Assembly: GCA_937995595.1 (NCBI GenBank)
Contig: CALKJW010000005.1
Span: forward strand, 62,001-126,000
Direction: 5' to 3'
DNA from: an uncultured Phycisphaerales bacterium
GTDB taxonomy: Bacteria > Planctomycetota > Phycisphaerae > Phycisphaerales > UBA1924
DNA length: 64,000 bases
In this document: positions 17,342 through 29,416 of the stretch, one piece after another
Layout: the number at the start of each line of letters is the position of its first letter
How positions within the stretch are numbered: position 1 is the first letter of the stretch
Translations under genes and position numbers: made by a program
Notes under the pieces: model-generated
Database searches by the model: none
Seen by the model: only the letters and a program-made list of their open reading frames with translations
What the model was told of the DNA's origin: nothing

Positions 17342-17354
17342 ACATAAGTTATGT
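17342..17354. repeat. AT-rich palindrome in the atpH-pgk gap
   Basis: ACATAAGTTATGT reads the same on both strands except for its central base. It is the most AT-rich stretch in this GC-rich area. On the minus strand it contains TATGTT, a possible -10 for pgk, but it could also be an operator. Assignment is tentative. Confidence 0.35.
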
Positions 17355-17382
17355 GGCCGCGGCGGCTCGCGGGCCCGGCGGG

Positions 17383-17988
17383 TCAGTCGATCATCCGGTC
17401 GGCGCGGGCGCGGAGTTTGGCCATGCCCTCCTCGTTCAGGCGGTCGCGCATCTTGCGCAGCCGCGTGGCGATGCTCGCGTCGATCAACTGGTCGCCGATC
17501 TGGAGTTTGAGGCCGCCGATCATGGCGCGGTCGGTGTACGGGTGGACGATCGGGTCCTTGCCGAGCGTGGCGCGGAGCCGCTCGCGGATCGCGGCAAGGT
17601 CCTCCGGGCTGATCGGCGAGGCGGTGTACACGTCGACCTCGACGCGCCCGAAGACCTCCTGCACCTTCTCGTCGAACGCCGCGACGATGCCGGGCAGCGA
17701 GCCCAGCCGGCCCTTGGCGTTGAGGGTGAGCAGGAAGTTGCGGGTCAGGTCGCTGACGCGTCCGGTCAGGATGCGCTCCAGCGACCTGCCGCGAGCGTCG
17801 GCCGCGAGGATTCGCGACGCGAGGAACTCGCCGAAGGCCGGCTCGGACCGGGCCAGGTCGAGCAGTTCCTCCAGTTCGGCCAGCGTGTGCTCGATCGTCG
17901 CCTGGCCGCCCTGGGCCAGCGCAAGATCGAACAGCGCGGCGGCGTACACGCGGGACAACGCATCGGGCTCGGAGTGCGTCAGGGGCAT
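17383..17988 (-). CDS. atpH: ATP synthase subunit delta
   Basis: 201 aa OSCP/delta subunit. The N-terminal helical domain begins SRVYAAALFDLALAQGG, and the C-terminal part contains the conserved VDVYTASPISPEDLAAIRERL and DRAMIGGLKLQIGDQLIDASIATRL segment. It joins the peripheral stalk to F1. It is the last of the ATP synthase genes here; atpA, atpG, atpD and atpC are not in the window. Confidence 0.95.
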   Translation of the reverse strand: MPLTHSEPDALSRVYAAALFDLALAQGGQATIEHTLAELEELLDLARSEPAFGEFLASRILAADARGRSLERILTGRVSDLTRNFLLTLNAKGRLGSLPGIVAAFDEKVQEVFGRVEVDVYTASPISPEDLAAIRERLRATLGKDPIVHPYTDRAMIGGLKLQIGDQLIDASIATRLRKMRDRLNEEGMAKLRARADRMID

Positions 17989-18047
17989 GGGTTCTCGTCG
18001 TGTTCGAGGTCTTGGAGGCGCACCGACCCGAAGGCCGGTGACACGGA

Positions 18048-18647
18048 TCAGTTCGCGTGCGCGGCCTGGAACTCGGCCAGCGATTCCTCGACCAGCCGCT
18101 GCTGGTCCTGCGGGCGGATCTCCTTCTGGAGGATCTTGCCGGCGATCGACGCCGCGAGCGTGCTCGCCTCGGCGTAGATCTCGGCCAGCGCGGCCCGCTT
18201 GGCCGAGTCGATGTCGCGCTTGGCCCGCTCGCGCATGGCGTTGAGTTCGGCGTCGGACTTGGCCTTGAGTTCCGCGGCGATGGCCTGCTGCTGGGCCTTG
18301 GCGTCGTCGAGCATCTTCTGGGCCTCGGCGCGGGCCTGCGCGAGGCTGCGCTCGTACTGCTGCAGGGCCTCCTTGGCCTGCTGCTGCGCCAGTTCGGCCT
18401 CCTCGATCGACTGTCGGATCTTCTCCTCGCGGTCCTTCAGGCCGCCGGAGATCGCGGGCCAGACCTTGGTCGCCAGGATCGCGAACACGATCGCGAACAC
18501 CAGCAGCGAGACGATCATGGGCACGATGCCCTGTTCGACCGTCGGCAGCACGCCGGCGGGCGAATGGCCCGCCGGTTCGGCGGCGCGGGCCGCCGCGGCG
18601 GAGAGCAGGGGCACAACAAGGGCGAGTCGCGGGAGGAGTGCGTTCAT
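18048..18647 (-). CDS. atpF: ATP synthase subunit b with N-terminal signal-like extension
   Basis: 199 aa from ATG 18647; GGAG lies 7 nt upstream, which rules out the longer open frame. A hydrophobic signal-like segment (residues 1-23, ending ARAAEPA) precedes the true membrane anchor (about 40-62, IVPMIVSLLVFAIVFAILAT). Then comes the long charged helix of the peripheral stalk (KDREEKIRQSIEEAELAQQQA and onward). The extra N-terminal segment may be removed after insertion. Gene order is atpB-atpE-atpF-atpH. Confidence 0.94.
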   Translation of the reverse strand: MNALLPRLALVVPLLSAAAARAAEPAGHSPAGVLPTVEQGIVPMIVSLLVFAIVFAILATKVWPAISGGLKDREEKIRQSIEEAELAQQQAKEALQQYERSLAQARAEAQKMLDDAKAQQQAIAAELKAKSDAELNAMRERAKRDIDSAKRAALAEIYAEASTLAASIAGKILQKEIRPQDQQRLVEESLAEFQAAHAN

Positions 18648-18747
18648 CCGTTCGCTCCGAACTTCACGCGTGTGGGGACTTCCGTTCGAGGGCACGCCAC
18701 AAGGCAATGCGGGGTCGTCGCGATTTCCGCGACGCCCCGCGGGTGGA

Positions 18748-20063
<1,316 letters not shown>

Positions 20064-20516
20064 TCAGTGCGCTCCATCCGGGCGGCTGCGTGCCGCCCCG
20101 CTCTTAAGTGTGTGAATCGCCCACGAGGTCTCGGCCATCAACGCAAGGAGCCCGCAGACCAGGAACGTCGTCCAGAACGTCCGGCCCTCGGGGCCCAGCG
20201 CAAAGAACAGGGCCAAGCCGAGCGCCAATGCGCCAAGCATCCGAACGACCGACGCGACCAGCACCGCGAAACTCAGCCGGCCCGCGTCCTGCGTGCCGGT
20301 CGTCGCGACCAGCGCCAGGCCGATGAGCGCGCCCACCGCCCACGCCCCGCCGCCCATCAACGCCGCGGCGGCAGCGCGGCCAGCGTCATCGCCGGTCCAA
20401 ACCATCGCCAGCCCGCACCCGCCGCCAATGACGGCGCCGAGCGCGACCGCGCCGAGCGTGGCCAAGGCCGCGCCGACAGGCGAGTGCAAGGTTTTGGAGC
20501 GCGTCTCGATCGGCAT
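20064..20516 (-). CDS. AtpI-like small membrane protein of the ATP synthase operon
   Basis: 150 aa with four hydrophobic helices and short loops. It occupies the place of atpI between atpZ and atpB and has the size of AtpI, but sequence identity to AtpI is not obvious to me. Start ATG 20516 (MPIETRSKTLHSPVG) has GGAGG about 10 nt upstream. AtpI helps assemble the c ring and affects Mg handling in other bacteria; for this protein the role is inferred from position. Confidence 0.75.
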   Translation of the reverse strand: MPIETRSKTLHSPVGAALATLGAVALGAVIGGGCGLAMVWTGDDAGRAAAAALMGGGAWAVGALIGLALVATTGTQDAGRLSFAVLVASVVRMLGALALGLALFFALGPEGRTFWTTFLVCGLLALMAETSWAIHTLKSGAARSRPDGAH

Positions 20517-20633
20517 TCGTTCGTATGCCTCCTCGCGCGAATGCCTCCAAGGCCCGTGCGAGGGGACGAAGGGTAGCAACCTCCGGCCACGGAGGCGAGC
20601 CTTCGGTATCTCAACGGGCCGGCGGAGCAGGTG

Positions 20634-21017
20634 TCACGAGCGGTTGGCCTTCAGTGCTTCACGGACGAAGCGGATGAAGCCGCCGATCAGGCCAAGGCCC
20701 AGCCCGACCAGCAGCGGCCAGGGCGCCCACGCCGGCACGACCCACTTCTGCACGGCCCAGCCGATCAGCGCAAAGCCGATCACGGCGTAGACGAAGTTGA
20801 GCGCGATCGCCCACGCGCTCGCAGCCGAGACCGTGTCCGACGCGGCCGTCCTGATCGGCACCCCGGGCACGCCGCTGGGGCGCGACACAGGCGTGCGGAG
20901 CACTTCCGGAATCTCCGGCGGCGCGGGCGGCTCGCGCCACGCGGGCAGGTCTTCGACGCGGTCCGGCTGTTCGTCGGAGCGGTCGTCGCCTCGCGGTGTC
21001 TTCGGCTCGCTGGTCAT
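20634..21017 (-). CDS. atpZ: AtpZ/AtpI family protein
   Basis: 127 aa. A Pro-rich cytoplasmic N-terminus (about 60 residues) is followed by two membrane helices. The second contains the family pattern GLGLGLIGGFIRFVREALK, close to the AtpZ ending G-x-x-x-G-xx-xx-xx-F. AtpZ is an accessory protein of F-type ATP synthase implicated in assembly or Mg/Ca transport with AtpI. It starts 3 bp after the alaS stop, so the ATP synthase genes are read from the alaS transcript. Confidence 0.85.
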   Translation of the reverse strand: MTSEPKTPRGDDRSDEQPDRVEDLPAWREPPAPPEIPEVLRTPVSRPSGVPGVPIRTAASDTVSAASAWAIALNFVYAVIGFALIGWAVQKWVVPAWAPWPLLVGLGLGLIGGFIRFVREALKANRS

Positions 21018-21020
21018 GGG

Positions 21021-23969
<2,949 letters not shown>

Positions 23970-23975
23970 GGGCGG

Positions 23976-23981
23976 AGTGTA
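23976..23981 (-). promoter_or_regulatory. -10-like TACACT, leaderless start of alaS (and ATP synthase genes)
   Basis: On the minus strand TACACT ends 6 nt before ATG 23969. If used, it drives alaS and the following atp genes as one transcript without a 5' leader. Confidence 0.5.
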
Positions 23982-24169
23982 CGCTGCAAGGCTCCTGCCT
24001 CGGGGCGAACGATGGAACTCGAAGGGCACGAAGAGCGCCGAGAGAATCCGCCGGATTCGAGTGGTTCGCGTTTGACCGTATCGCCCGCGGCGTCCCCTCT
24101 TCTTCGCTCGTCGCGCCCCTCGAGTTGATCGGGATCATGCGGATTTGTGCGGCGCCGCAGCGGTGCCGA

Positions 24170-24175
24170 TACACT
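24170..24175 (+). promoter_or_regulatory. -10-like TACACT, leaderless start of sthA
   Basis: TACACT ends 8 nt before ATG 24184. It is the same hexamer as the divergent alaS element 190 bp away. The 214-bp gap between the two genes contains nothing else I can identify. Confidence 0.5.
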
Positions 24176-24183
24176 CCCCGCAC

Positions 24184-25599
24184 ATGCGAACCTTCGACCT
24201 TGTCGTCATCGGATCGGGGCCGGGCGGGCAACGGGCGGCGATTCAGGCCGCCAAACTCGGCAAGAGCGTCTGCGTCGTCGAGAAGGCACAGGTGCTCGGC
24301 GGGGCGATGATCAACACCGGCACCATCCCCAGCAAGGCGCTGCGCGAGGCGGTGCTGCAGATGGTCGGCGTTCGCAGGCAGGGGACCGAACTGTTCCAGC
24401 ACCTCGACCGGCGCAGCCAGTTGCAGGGGCTCATCGCCTCGTGCCAGCGCGTCATCAAGGCCGAGATCGACGTCGTCCGCACGCACTTCATCAACAACGG
24501 CATCGAACTGCTCTCGGGCGTCGGATCGTTCGTCGACGCGCACGCCGTCAAGGTCGAAGGGCTGCACTCGGCCGAGGTCGTCCGCGGCGAGCACGTGGTG
24601 ATCGCCGTCGGCACCTCGCCGGCCCGGCCGGGCAGCATCCCGTTCGACGGCAACCAGATCATCACCAGCGACGAACTGCTGCACCTGCCGTACCTGCCCA
24701 CGACCATGCTCGTGGTCGGCGGCGGCGTCATCGGCACCGAGTACGCGTCGATCCTCGCGCAACTCGGCGTCAAGGTCACGATGATCGAGGGCAGGACCCG
24801 CATCCTGGACTTTGTCGATTCCGAGATCGGCGAAGCGCTGCAGTACCACCTGCGTCAGGCGGGGCTGACGCTGCGGCTGGGCGAGAAGGTGGTGTCGATC
24901 CGCAAGGTCGAGCCGCCCCCGGGGGCGCGCACGTCCGCCGGCGGCGAGATGGTCGAGGCGACGCTGGAGAGCGGCAAGACGCTGCGGGCCGACTGCCTTC
25001 TGTACTGCGTCGGCCGGCAGGGCGCGACCGACGCGCTGAACCTCGGCGCGGCCGGGCTTGAGATCGACTCGCGCGGGCGCATCCAGGTGGACGCCAACTA
25101 CCGCACCCGCGTGCCGAGCATCTACGCTGTGGGCGACGTGATCGGGTTCCCCGCGCTGGCCAGCACGTCGATGGAGCAGGGGCGCGTCGCCGCGTGCCAC
25201 ATGTTCGGCGAGCGGTGCGACAGCGTGGCGTCGCTCTTCCCGTACGGCATCTACGCGATCCCGGAGATCTCGATGGTCGGCTGGACCGAGGACCGGCTGA
25301 CCAGGGAGGGCATCCCGTACGAGTCGGGCATCGCGCAGTACAAGGAGACTGCGCGCGGCCAACTCATCGGCGACGAGATCGGCATGCTCAAGATGCTCAT
25401 CCACCAGGAGTCGCACACCATCCTCGGCGTGCACTGCATCGGCACCGACGCGACCGAACTGATCCACATCGGGCAGGCCGTCATGGCCTTCAACGGGACG
25501 GTCGAGTACTTCGTCAACGCGGTGTTCAACTACCCGACGCTGGCCGAGTGCTACAAGATCGCGGCGTTCAACGGGCGGAACAAACTGCGGAACATCTGA
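24184..25599 (+). CDS. sthA: Soluble pyridine nucleotide transhydrogenase-like flavoprotein
   Basis: 471 aa two-dinucleotide-binding flavoprotein. The FAD site is VVIGSGPGGQRAA, the NAD(P) site VVGGGVIGTEYA, and the second FAD motif YAVGDVIGFPALASTSMEQGR. Where lipoamide dehydrogenase has the redox pair CxxxxC, this protein reads GGAMINTGTIPSKAL, without cysteines, as in E. coli SthA. It therefore moves hydride between NADPH and NAD rather than reducing a disulfide. The C-terminal dimer domain has YPTLAECYKIAAFNG, again SthA-like. It probably balances NADPH. holB follows after 53 bp with its own promoter element. Confidence 0.9.
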   Translation: MRTFDLVVIGSGPGGQRAAIQAAKLGKSVCVVEKAQVLGGAMINTGTIPSKALREAVLQMVGVRRQGTELFQHLDRRSQLQGLIASCQRVIKAEIDVVRTHFINNGIELLSGVGSFVDAHAVKVEGLHSAEVVRGEHVVIAVGTSPARPGSIPFDGNQIITSDELLHLPYLPTTMLVVGGGVIGTEYASILAQLGVKVTMIEGRTRILDFVDSEIGEALQYHLRQAGLTLRLGEKVVSIRKVEPPPGARTSAGGEMVEATLESGKTLRADCLLYCVGRQGATDALNLGAAGLEIDSRGRIQVDANYRTRVPSIYAVGDVIGFPALASTSMEQGRVAACHMFGERCDSVASLFPYGIYAIPEISMVGWTEDRLTREGIPYESGIAQYKETARGQLIGDEIGMLKMLIHQESHTILGVHCIGTDATELIHIGQAVMAFNGTVEYFVNAVFNYPTLAECYKIAAFNGRNKLRNI

Positions 25600-25640
25600 C
25601 GGCGGCCCGGCGCGCCGGGCGCATGTGCTCCGTCCCCGCA

Positions 25641-25646
25641 TACGCT
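25641..25646 (+). promoter_or_regulatory. -10-like TACGCT, leaderless start of holB
   Basis: TACGCT ends 6 nt before ATG 25653. A 16-bp perfect palindrome of C and G (25605-25620) lies between the sthA stop and this element. Confidence 0.45.
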
Positions 25647-25652
25647 TGCGCG

Positions 25653-26837
25653 ATGGCCAGACGAGCCGCCAAGCCCGCGCAGACGATCGAGGCCGCGCCG
25701 CAACCGGCGGCGGGGGCCGACGCCGCGCCCGCCGTCACGACCCTCGACGCGGTGATCGGCCATGCCGCGCCCAAGCGCACGCTCGCCGCCGCGATGCAGG
25801 CCGGACGCATGCACCACGCGTGGATCTTCCACGGGCCGGCCGGCGTCGGGAAGTTCACGACGGCGTACGCGTTCGCGGCGACGATCCTCGACCCGACCAC
25901 CGCGCCGGGCCTGACGGGCGAACTCGCGCCCGAGGCCGACTCGCCCGTGCAGCGCATGGCCCGCGCGGGGACGCACCCCGACCTGCACGTGATCCGCAAG
26001 GAACTCGCCGCGCTCAGCCGCGAGGACCGCATCCGCAGGCAGAAGCAGACGACCATCGCCAAGGAGGTGCTGGAGGAGTTCCTGATCGAGCCGGCCGCCA
26101 AGACCGCGGCGCTGCGCGGCGGGTCGATCGCCTCCAAGGTGTTCATCGTCGACGAGGCCGACCTGCTCGACGCGCGCGGGCAGAACGCGCTGCTCAAGAC
26201 GCTCGAGGAGCCCCCCGCGGGCACGGTCATCATCCTCGTGACCGCGTTCCCCGACGACCTGCTGCCGACGATCCGCTCGCGCTGCCAGCGCGTCGCCTTC
26301 GCGCCCCTCGGCGACGACGACATGCGCGGGTGGCTGAGCGTCGGCGTGCTCCAGATCCCGCCCGAGCAGCGCGATTGGGTGCTGCGCTTCGCCTCGGGCT
26401 CTCCCGGCGCGGCGATGATCGCCGTGCGGCACAACCTGTACTCGTGGCACGAAACGCTCGCGCCGATGCTCGACGCCGCGATGGGCGGCCGGTACGTGAT
26501 CGACCTCGGGCCCTCGATGCACAAACTCGTCGAGGAGCAGGCCGCCGCGGCCGCCGCCGCGGACAAACTCGCCAGCAAGGACGCAGCGAACAAGCAGTGG
26601 GGGAGGCGCATGCTCGCGTACGTCGCGGAGCACGCGCGGGGGAAACTGCGCGCCCGTGCTGCCGGTTCGCCGAAACTGGCCCCGGTGCAACTCGAAGCCG
26701 ACCCGCAGGTCCGGCGCGCGATGAGCGCGATCGAGGCCGCGCACCGCGCGCAGGTGTACCTTGAGAGCCACGTCAAACTCGACACGGTGTTCGAGAACCT
26801 GTCGGCGCAGATCGCCGCGGAGCCCGCGCCGGTGTGA
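25653..26837 (+). CDS. holB: DNA polymerase III delta' subunit, AAA+ clamp-loader ATPase-like
   Basis: 394 aa. The AAA+ fold begins after a 35-residue low-complexity head: HHAWIFHGPAGVGKFTTAYAFA (Walker A GPAGVGKFT), VFIVDEADLL (Walker B) and IRSRCQRVAF (SRC motif). It matches HolB in layout, including AGTHPDLHVI. The four cysteines of the zinc module found in E. coli delta' are missing (the aligned stretch reads VQRMARAGTHPD). It loads the sliding clamp as part of the clamp-loader complex. The start is set by TACGCT 6 nt upstream. MazG-like gene 26849 is convergent. Confidence 0.9.
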   Translation: MARRAAKPAQTIEAAPQPAAGADAAPAVTTLDAVIGHAAPKRTLAAAMQAGRMHHAWIFHGPAGVGKFTTAYAFAATILDPTTAPGLTGELAPEADSPVQRMARAGTHPDLHVIRKELAALSREDRIRRQKQTTIAKEVLEEFLIEPAAKTAALRGGSIASKVFIVDEADLLDARGQNALLKTLEEPPAGTVIILVTAFPDDLLPTIRSRCQRVAFAPLGDDDMRGWLSVGVLQIPPEQRDWVLRFASGSPGAAMIAVRHNLYSWHETLAPMLDAAMGGRYVIDLGPSMHKLVEEQAAAAAAADKLASKDAANKQWGRRMLAYVAEHARGKLRARAAGSPKLAPVQLEADPQVRRAMSAIEAAHRAQVYLESHVKLDTVFENLSAQIAAEPAPV

Positions 26838-26848
26838 GTTCGCGGCGC

Positions 26849-27166
26849 TCAGTCCTTCACGCCCTCGACGGCACCGGGCGTGGTGTACTTGGCCAGCGCG
26901 TGTTCGAGATCGACGCCTTGGATGTTGGCCAGCGTCGCCAGCCACGCGATCACGTCGGCGAACTCCTCGGCGAGGTTGGCCCGCTGCTCGGGCGTCGGGT
27001 TCTTGCCGGGGCGGTTGTCGTGCAGGGCGGTGGCGAGTTCGCCGACCTCCTCGATGAGCAGGACGAACGTGTCCGCCGGGCCGCGGGCCGAGTCGGTCGC
27101 GTAGTACCGATCGCGGATGAGTTGCTGGAACGCGCGGACGGTCAGTGGCTGGCCGGGGGTGGTCAT
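26849..27166 (-). CDS. MazG-like nucleotide pyrophosphohydrolase
   Basis: 105 aa, a single MazG-type four-helix unit. The metal-binding pattern is EEVGELATAL followed by EEFADVIAWLATLANIQGVDLEHAL, i.e. EExxE and ExxD. Small proteins of this kind hydrolyse NTPs or dNTPs to monophosphates and pyrophosphate, or clean damaged nucleotides; the substrate here is unknown. ATG 27166 (MTTPGQPLTV) is preferred over an extended frame of 15 residues without family similarity. Convergent with holB (11 bp apart). Confidence 0.88.
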   Translation of the reverse strand: MTTPGQPLTVRAFQQLIRDRYYATDSARGPADTFVLLIEEVGELATALHDNRPGKNPTPEQRANLAEEFADVIAWLATLANIQGVDLEHALAKYTTPGAVEGVKD

Positions 27167-27224
27167 GGCCCATGATTGGCCGGAAATCCGGAACAGGGCC
27201 GCAACCGGCAAGGTTAGGGAGTAC

Positions 27225-27230
27225 TAAACT
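27225..27230 (+). promoter_or_regulatory. -10-like TAAACT for the COG3014/LpoB genes
   Basis: TAAACT lies 49 nt before the GTG at 27280; the predicted leader contains GAGGAGG. This would start a transcript covering both lipoprotein genes to the terminator at 29353. Confidence 0.4.
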
Positions 27231-27279
27231 TGGTGCGGCACAGGGGGAGGGCCAAAGGGGTCGAGGAGGCGCAAGGTCT

Positions 27280-28671
27280 GTGGTCGGCGTGCGGCGGGCA
27301 TCTTCGAGCGGGCGGATCGGCCGAGGTGCGGTCGTGGGATCGCTGCTGGTGTTCGCCGCGGCGGTTCTTCCGGGGTGCGTCACCCGGTTCGATCGGCACC
27401 GTGCCGACCTGGCGGGCCTGCACGCGCAGGGGCGGTACGACCTTGCCGCGGCCCAACTCGACGCCGAGCGCGAGCGCTACGGCGACAACGACATGCTGCT
27501 GTGGTGGCTGGACCGCGGCGCGGTCGCGCTGGCGCTGGGCGACACGCAGACGACCATCGAGACTCTGGAGAAGGCCGAGGCGCGGATGGACATCGTGCGA
27601 GAGAGCGGCGCGGCCGACGAGGCGGCCAAGTGGCTGCTCAACGACACCGCCGCGCCGTACATCGGCGAGCCGTACGAGGACCTCTACGTCAACGTGTTCA
27701 AGTTGCTGGCGCAGTTGGAAGCGGGGCGGATCGACGGGGGTGCGACGGTCGAGGCGCGGCGCATGGCCGGCAAGGCCGACGTGCTGCGCGACCGCTACCT
27801 GAAACTCGAAGCCGCGGTTCGGAGGGAGAGCGCAAAGGTGGACGCGCGCGCGTTGCCGGGCGGCGTGCTCGCCGCCGACAGCGCGGGGCGGTTCGTCGAG
27901 AGCCCGCTGGGCACGTACCTCACCGCCGTGACGTTCATGAAGACGGGGGAGACCTCGATGCAGGACGTCGCGGCGCGCCGGCTGCTGACGATCATCGGTG
28001 CGCAGCGCGGCCTGATCGGTCCCGTGCGCGAGCAGGACTTCGCCTCGCTGGCCGACGTCCGTCGCGGCGACGTGAACGTGCTGGCGGTCGCGCTCTCCGG
28101 GCGCGGGCCGCGCAAGGAAGCGCGACGCTTCGGCCCGATCCCGGTCTTCGAGTGGCCGGTGTACTACGAACTGCCCGAACTGGTCGGCGGCGTGGCCGAG
28201 GCGGCGGGCGCGAGGCTGGTGTTCGACGACGGCACGGCCGTGCCGCTCGCGCTGGTCGAGGACCTGCGCGCCGTGGCGACGGAGAACCACCGCCGGCAAC
28301 TGCCGCTGATCCAGGCCCGCGCGATCATCCGCTCGACGGCCAAGGCCGCGGCGTCGTACGCGCTGACGCGGACGTGGCAGGCCAACTCGAAGCGCGGGAG
28401 CGAACGGGCGATCGCCGGGCTGGTGGGCACGCTGGCGGGCCTGGCCTTCGTGACACTCACGGAGAAGGCGGACCTGCGGTGCTGGACGTTCCTGCCGGCG
28501 CAGGCGCACGTCGGGCTGGCCAAGGCGCCGCCCGGCGAGCACAACGCGCGGATCGAGTACCTGTCGGCGACGGGGGCGACGCTCTTCGCCGGGCCGTGGC
28601 GGACGGTCGCCATCGACCCGCGCGCGGGCGACGGCGCGCTGGTCACACTGATCGAGCACTGGTGGAGATGA
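27280..28671 (+). CDS. COG3014-type outer-envelope lipoprotein, partner of LpoB
   Basis: 463 aa from GTG 27280 (another GTG 9 nt later is possible). The signal peptide ends in a lipobox LPGC with Cys33. The mature part starts with a TPR-like helical region (GRYDLAAAQLDAERERYGDND, then ALGDTQTTIETLEKAE) and continues as a mixed domain with the COG3014 pattern including IIRSTAKAAASYALTRTWQ. It lies directly upstream of an LpoB homologue, the arrangement found in proteobacterial COG3014-LpoB pairs. A role in cell-wall synthesis or envelope assembly is inferred from that pairing, not from catalytic residues. Confidence 0.8.
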   Translation: MVGVRRASSSGRIGRGAVVGSLLVFAAAVLPGCVTRFDRHRADLAGLHAQGRYDLAAAQLDAERERYGDNDMLLWWLDRGAVALALGDTQTTIETLEKAEARMDIVRESGAADEAAKWLLNDTAAPYIGEPYEDLYVNVFKLLAQLEAGRIDGGATVEARRMAGKADVLRDRYLKLEAAVRRESAKVDARALPGGVLAADSAGRFVESPLGTYLTAVTFMKTGETSMQDVAARRLLTIIGAQRGLIGPVREQDFASLADVRRGDVNVLAVALSGRGPRKEARRFGPIPVFEWPVYYELPELVGGVAEAAGARLVFDDGTAVPLALVEDLRAVATENHRRQLPLIQARAIIRSTAKAAASYALTRTWQANSKRGSERAIAGLVGTLAGLAFVTLTEKADLRCWTFLPAQAHVGLAKAPPGEHNARIEYLSATGATLFAGPWRTVAIDPRAGDGALVTLIEHWWR

Positions 28672-28708
28672 ACCCGGAAACGCACACCCAACCAACAAGG
28701 ATGCACAC

Positions 28709-29326
28709 ATGACGACGAGAACACGATGCACGGCGGCCATGGTCCTGCTCGCGGCGGGGGCGCTCGCGCTGCCCGCGTGCGGGCCCACCAGGCGTGAGGT
28801 CGAGCGCGTCGACCCCGCGACCACCAAGGACCTCGACTACCGCTTCAACGACACCGACGCGCGGCTGGTCTGGCAGGGGATGGTCAACGACGCCACCTTC
28901 CGCGGCTGGATCGACCGCTGGAAGGCCGAGCACGGCGGCAACCGGCCGATCATGATCGTCGGGCCGATCACCAACAAGAGCCAGGACTACATCGACACCG
29001 GCCTGTTCACCATGAACTTCGAGCGCGAGATGCTCAACACCGGGCACGTGCGGGTTGTTTCGATGCGCGACCAGCGCGGCGCGCTCCGCGACGAGCGGCT
29101 GCAGGGGCAGGAGTGGAACTCGCCCGAGACGCGCAAACTGATGAAGAACGAACTGGGCGCCGACCTCATGCTCATGGGCACGATCATCGACGTCGTGCAG
29201 CGGTCGCTCGACAACCGCCAACTCACCAAGTACTACCAGGTCGGGCTGGAACTGACCAACATCGAGACCAACGAGAAGGTCTGGATGGGCAACGTCGAGA
29301 TCAAGAAGGTCGCGACGCTGAAGTGA
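28709..29326 (+). CDS. lpoB: LpoB-like penicillin-binding-protein activator lipoprotein
   Basis: 205 aa. The lipobox is LPAC with Cys24. The mature domain matches LpoB: PIMIVGPITNKSQDYIDTGLFTMNFEREML, the acidic loop, then GADLMLMGTIIDVVQRSLDNRQLTKYYQV and LTNIETNEKVWMGNVEIKK. In enterobacteria LpoB stimulates the class A penicillin-binding protein PBP1B. No PBP gene is in this window. AAGGA lies about 8 nt before the ATG. It follows the COG3014 gene by 37 bp and is followed by a strong hairpin terminator. Confidence 0.88.
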   Translation: MTTRTRCTAAMVLLAAGALALPACGPTRREVERVDPATTKDLDYRFNDTDARLVWQGMVNDATFRGWIDRWKAEHGGNRPIMIVGPITNKSQDYIDTGLFTMNFEREMLNTGHVRVVSMRDQRGALRDERLQGQEWNSPETRKLMKNELGADLMLMGTIIDVVQRSLDNRQLTKYYQVGLELTNIETNEKVWMGNVEIKKVATLK

Positions 29327-29352
29327 CCTCGGCGCACTTCGCGGAAAGAACC

Positions 29353-29394
29353 AGAGCCCGGGGCGGCCGTCGCCCCGGGCTCTTCGCTTGTTCG
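29353..29394 (+). terminator. Strong hairpin terminator after lpoB
   Basis: A 13-bp perfect stem (29353-29365 with 29371-29383) around a 5-nt loop, starting AGAGCCCGGGGCG, is followed by a T-rich tail (TCGCTTGTTC). It lies between the convergent lpoB and the PpiD-like gene and may stop transcription from both sides. Confidence 0.8.
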
Positions 29395-29416
29395 CGGGCG
29401 CGTGCGTGCCGGCCGG

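Noticed and set aside
24184-25599. Lipoamide dehydrogenase call for the flavoprotein
   Set aside because: The redox CxxxxC pair is replaced by AMINTGT, so disulfide reduction is not possible; SthA-type transhydrogenase fits better.
25605-25620. Perfect 16-bp GC palindrome as rho-independent terminator of sthA
   Set aside because: There is no T tract after it and hardly any loop; holB starts 33 bp later. It may be a chance GC palindrome.
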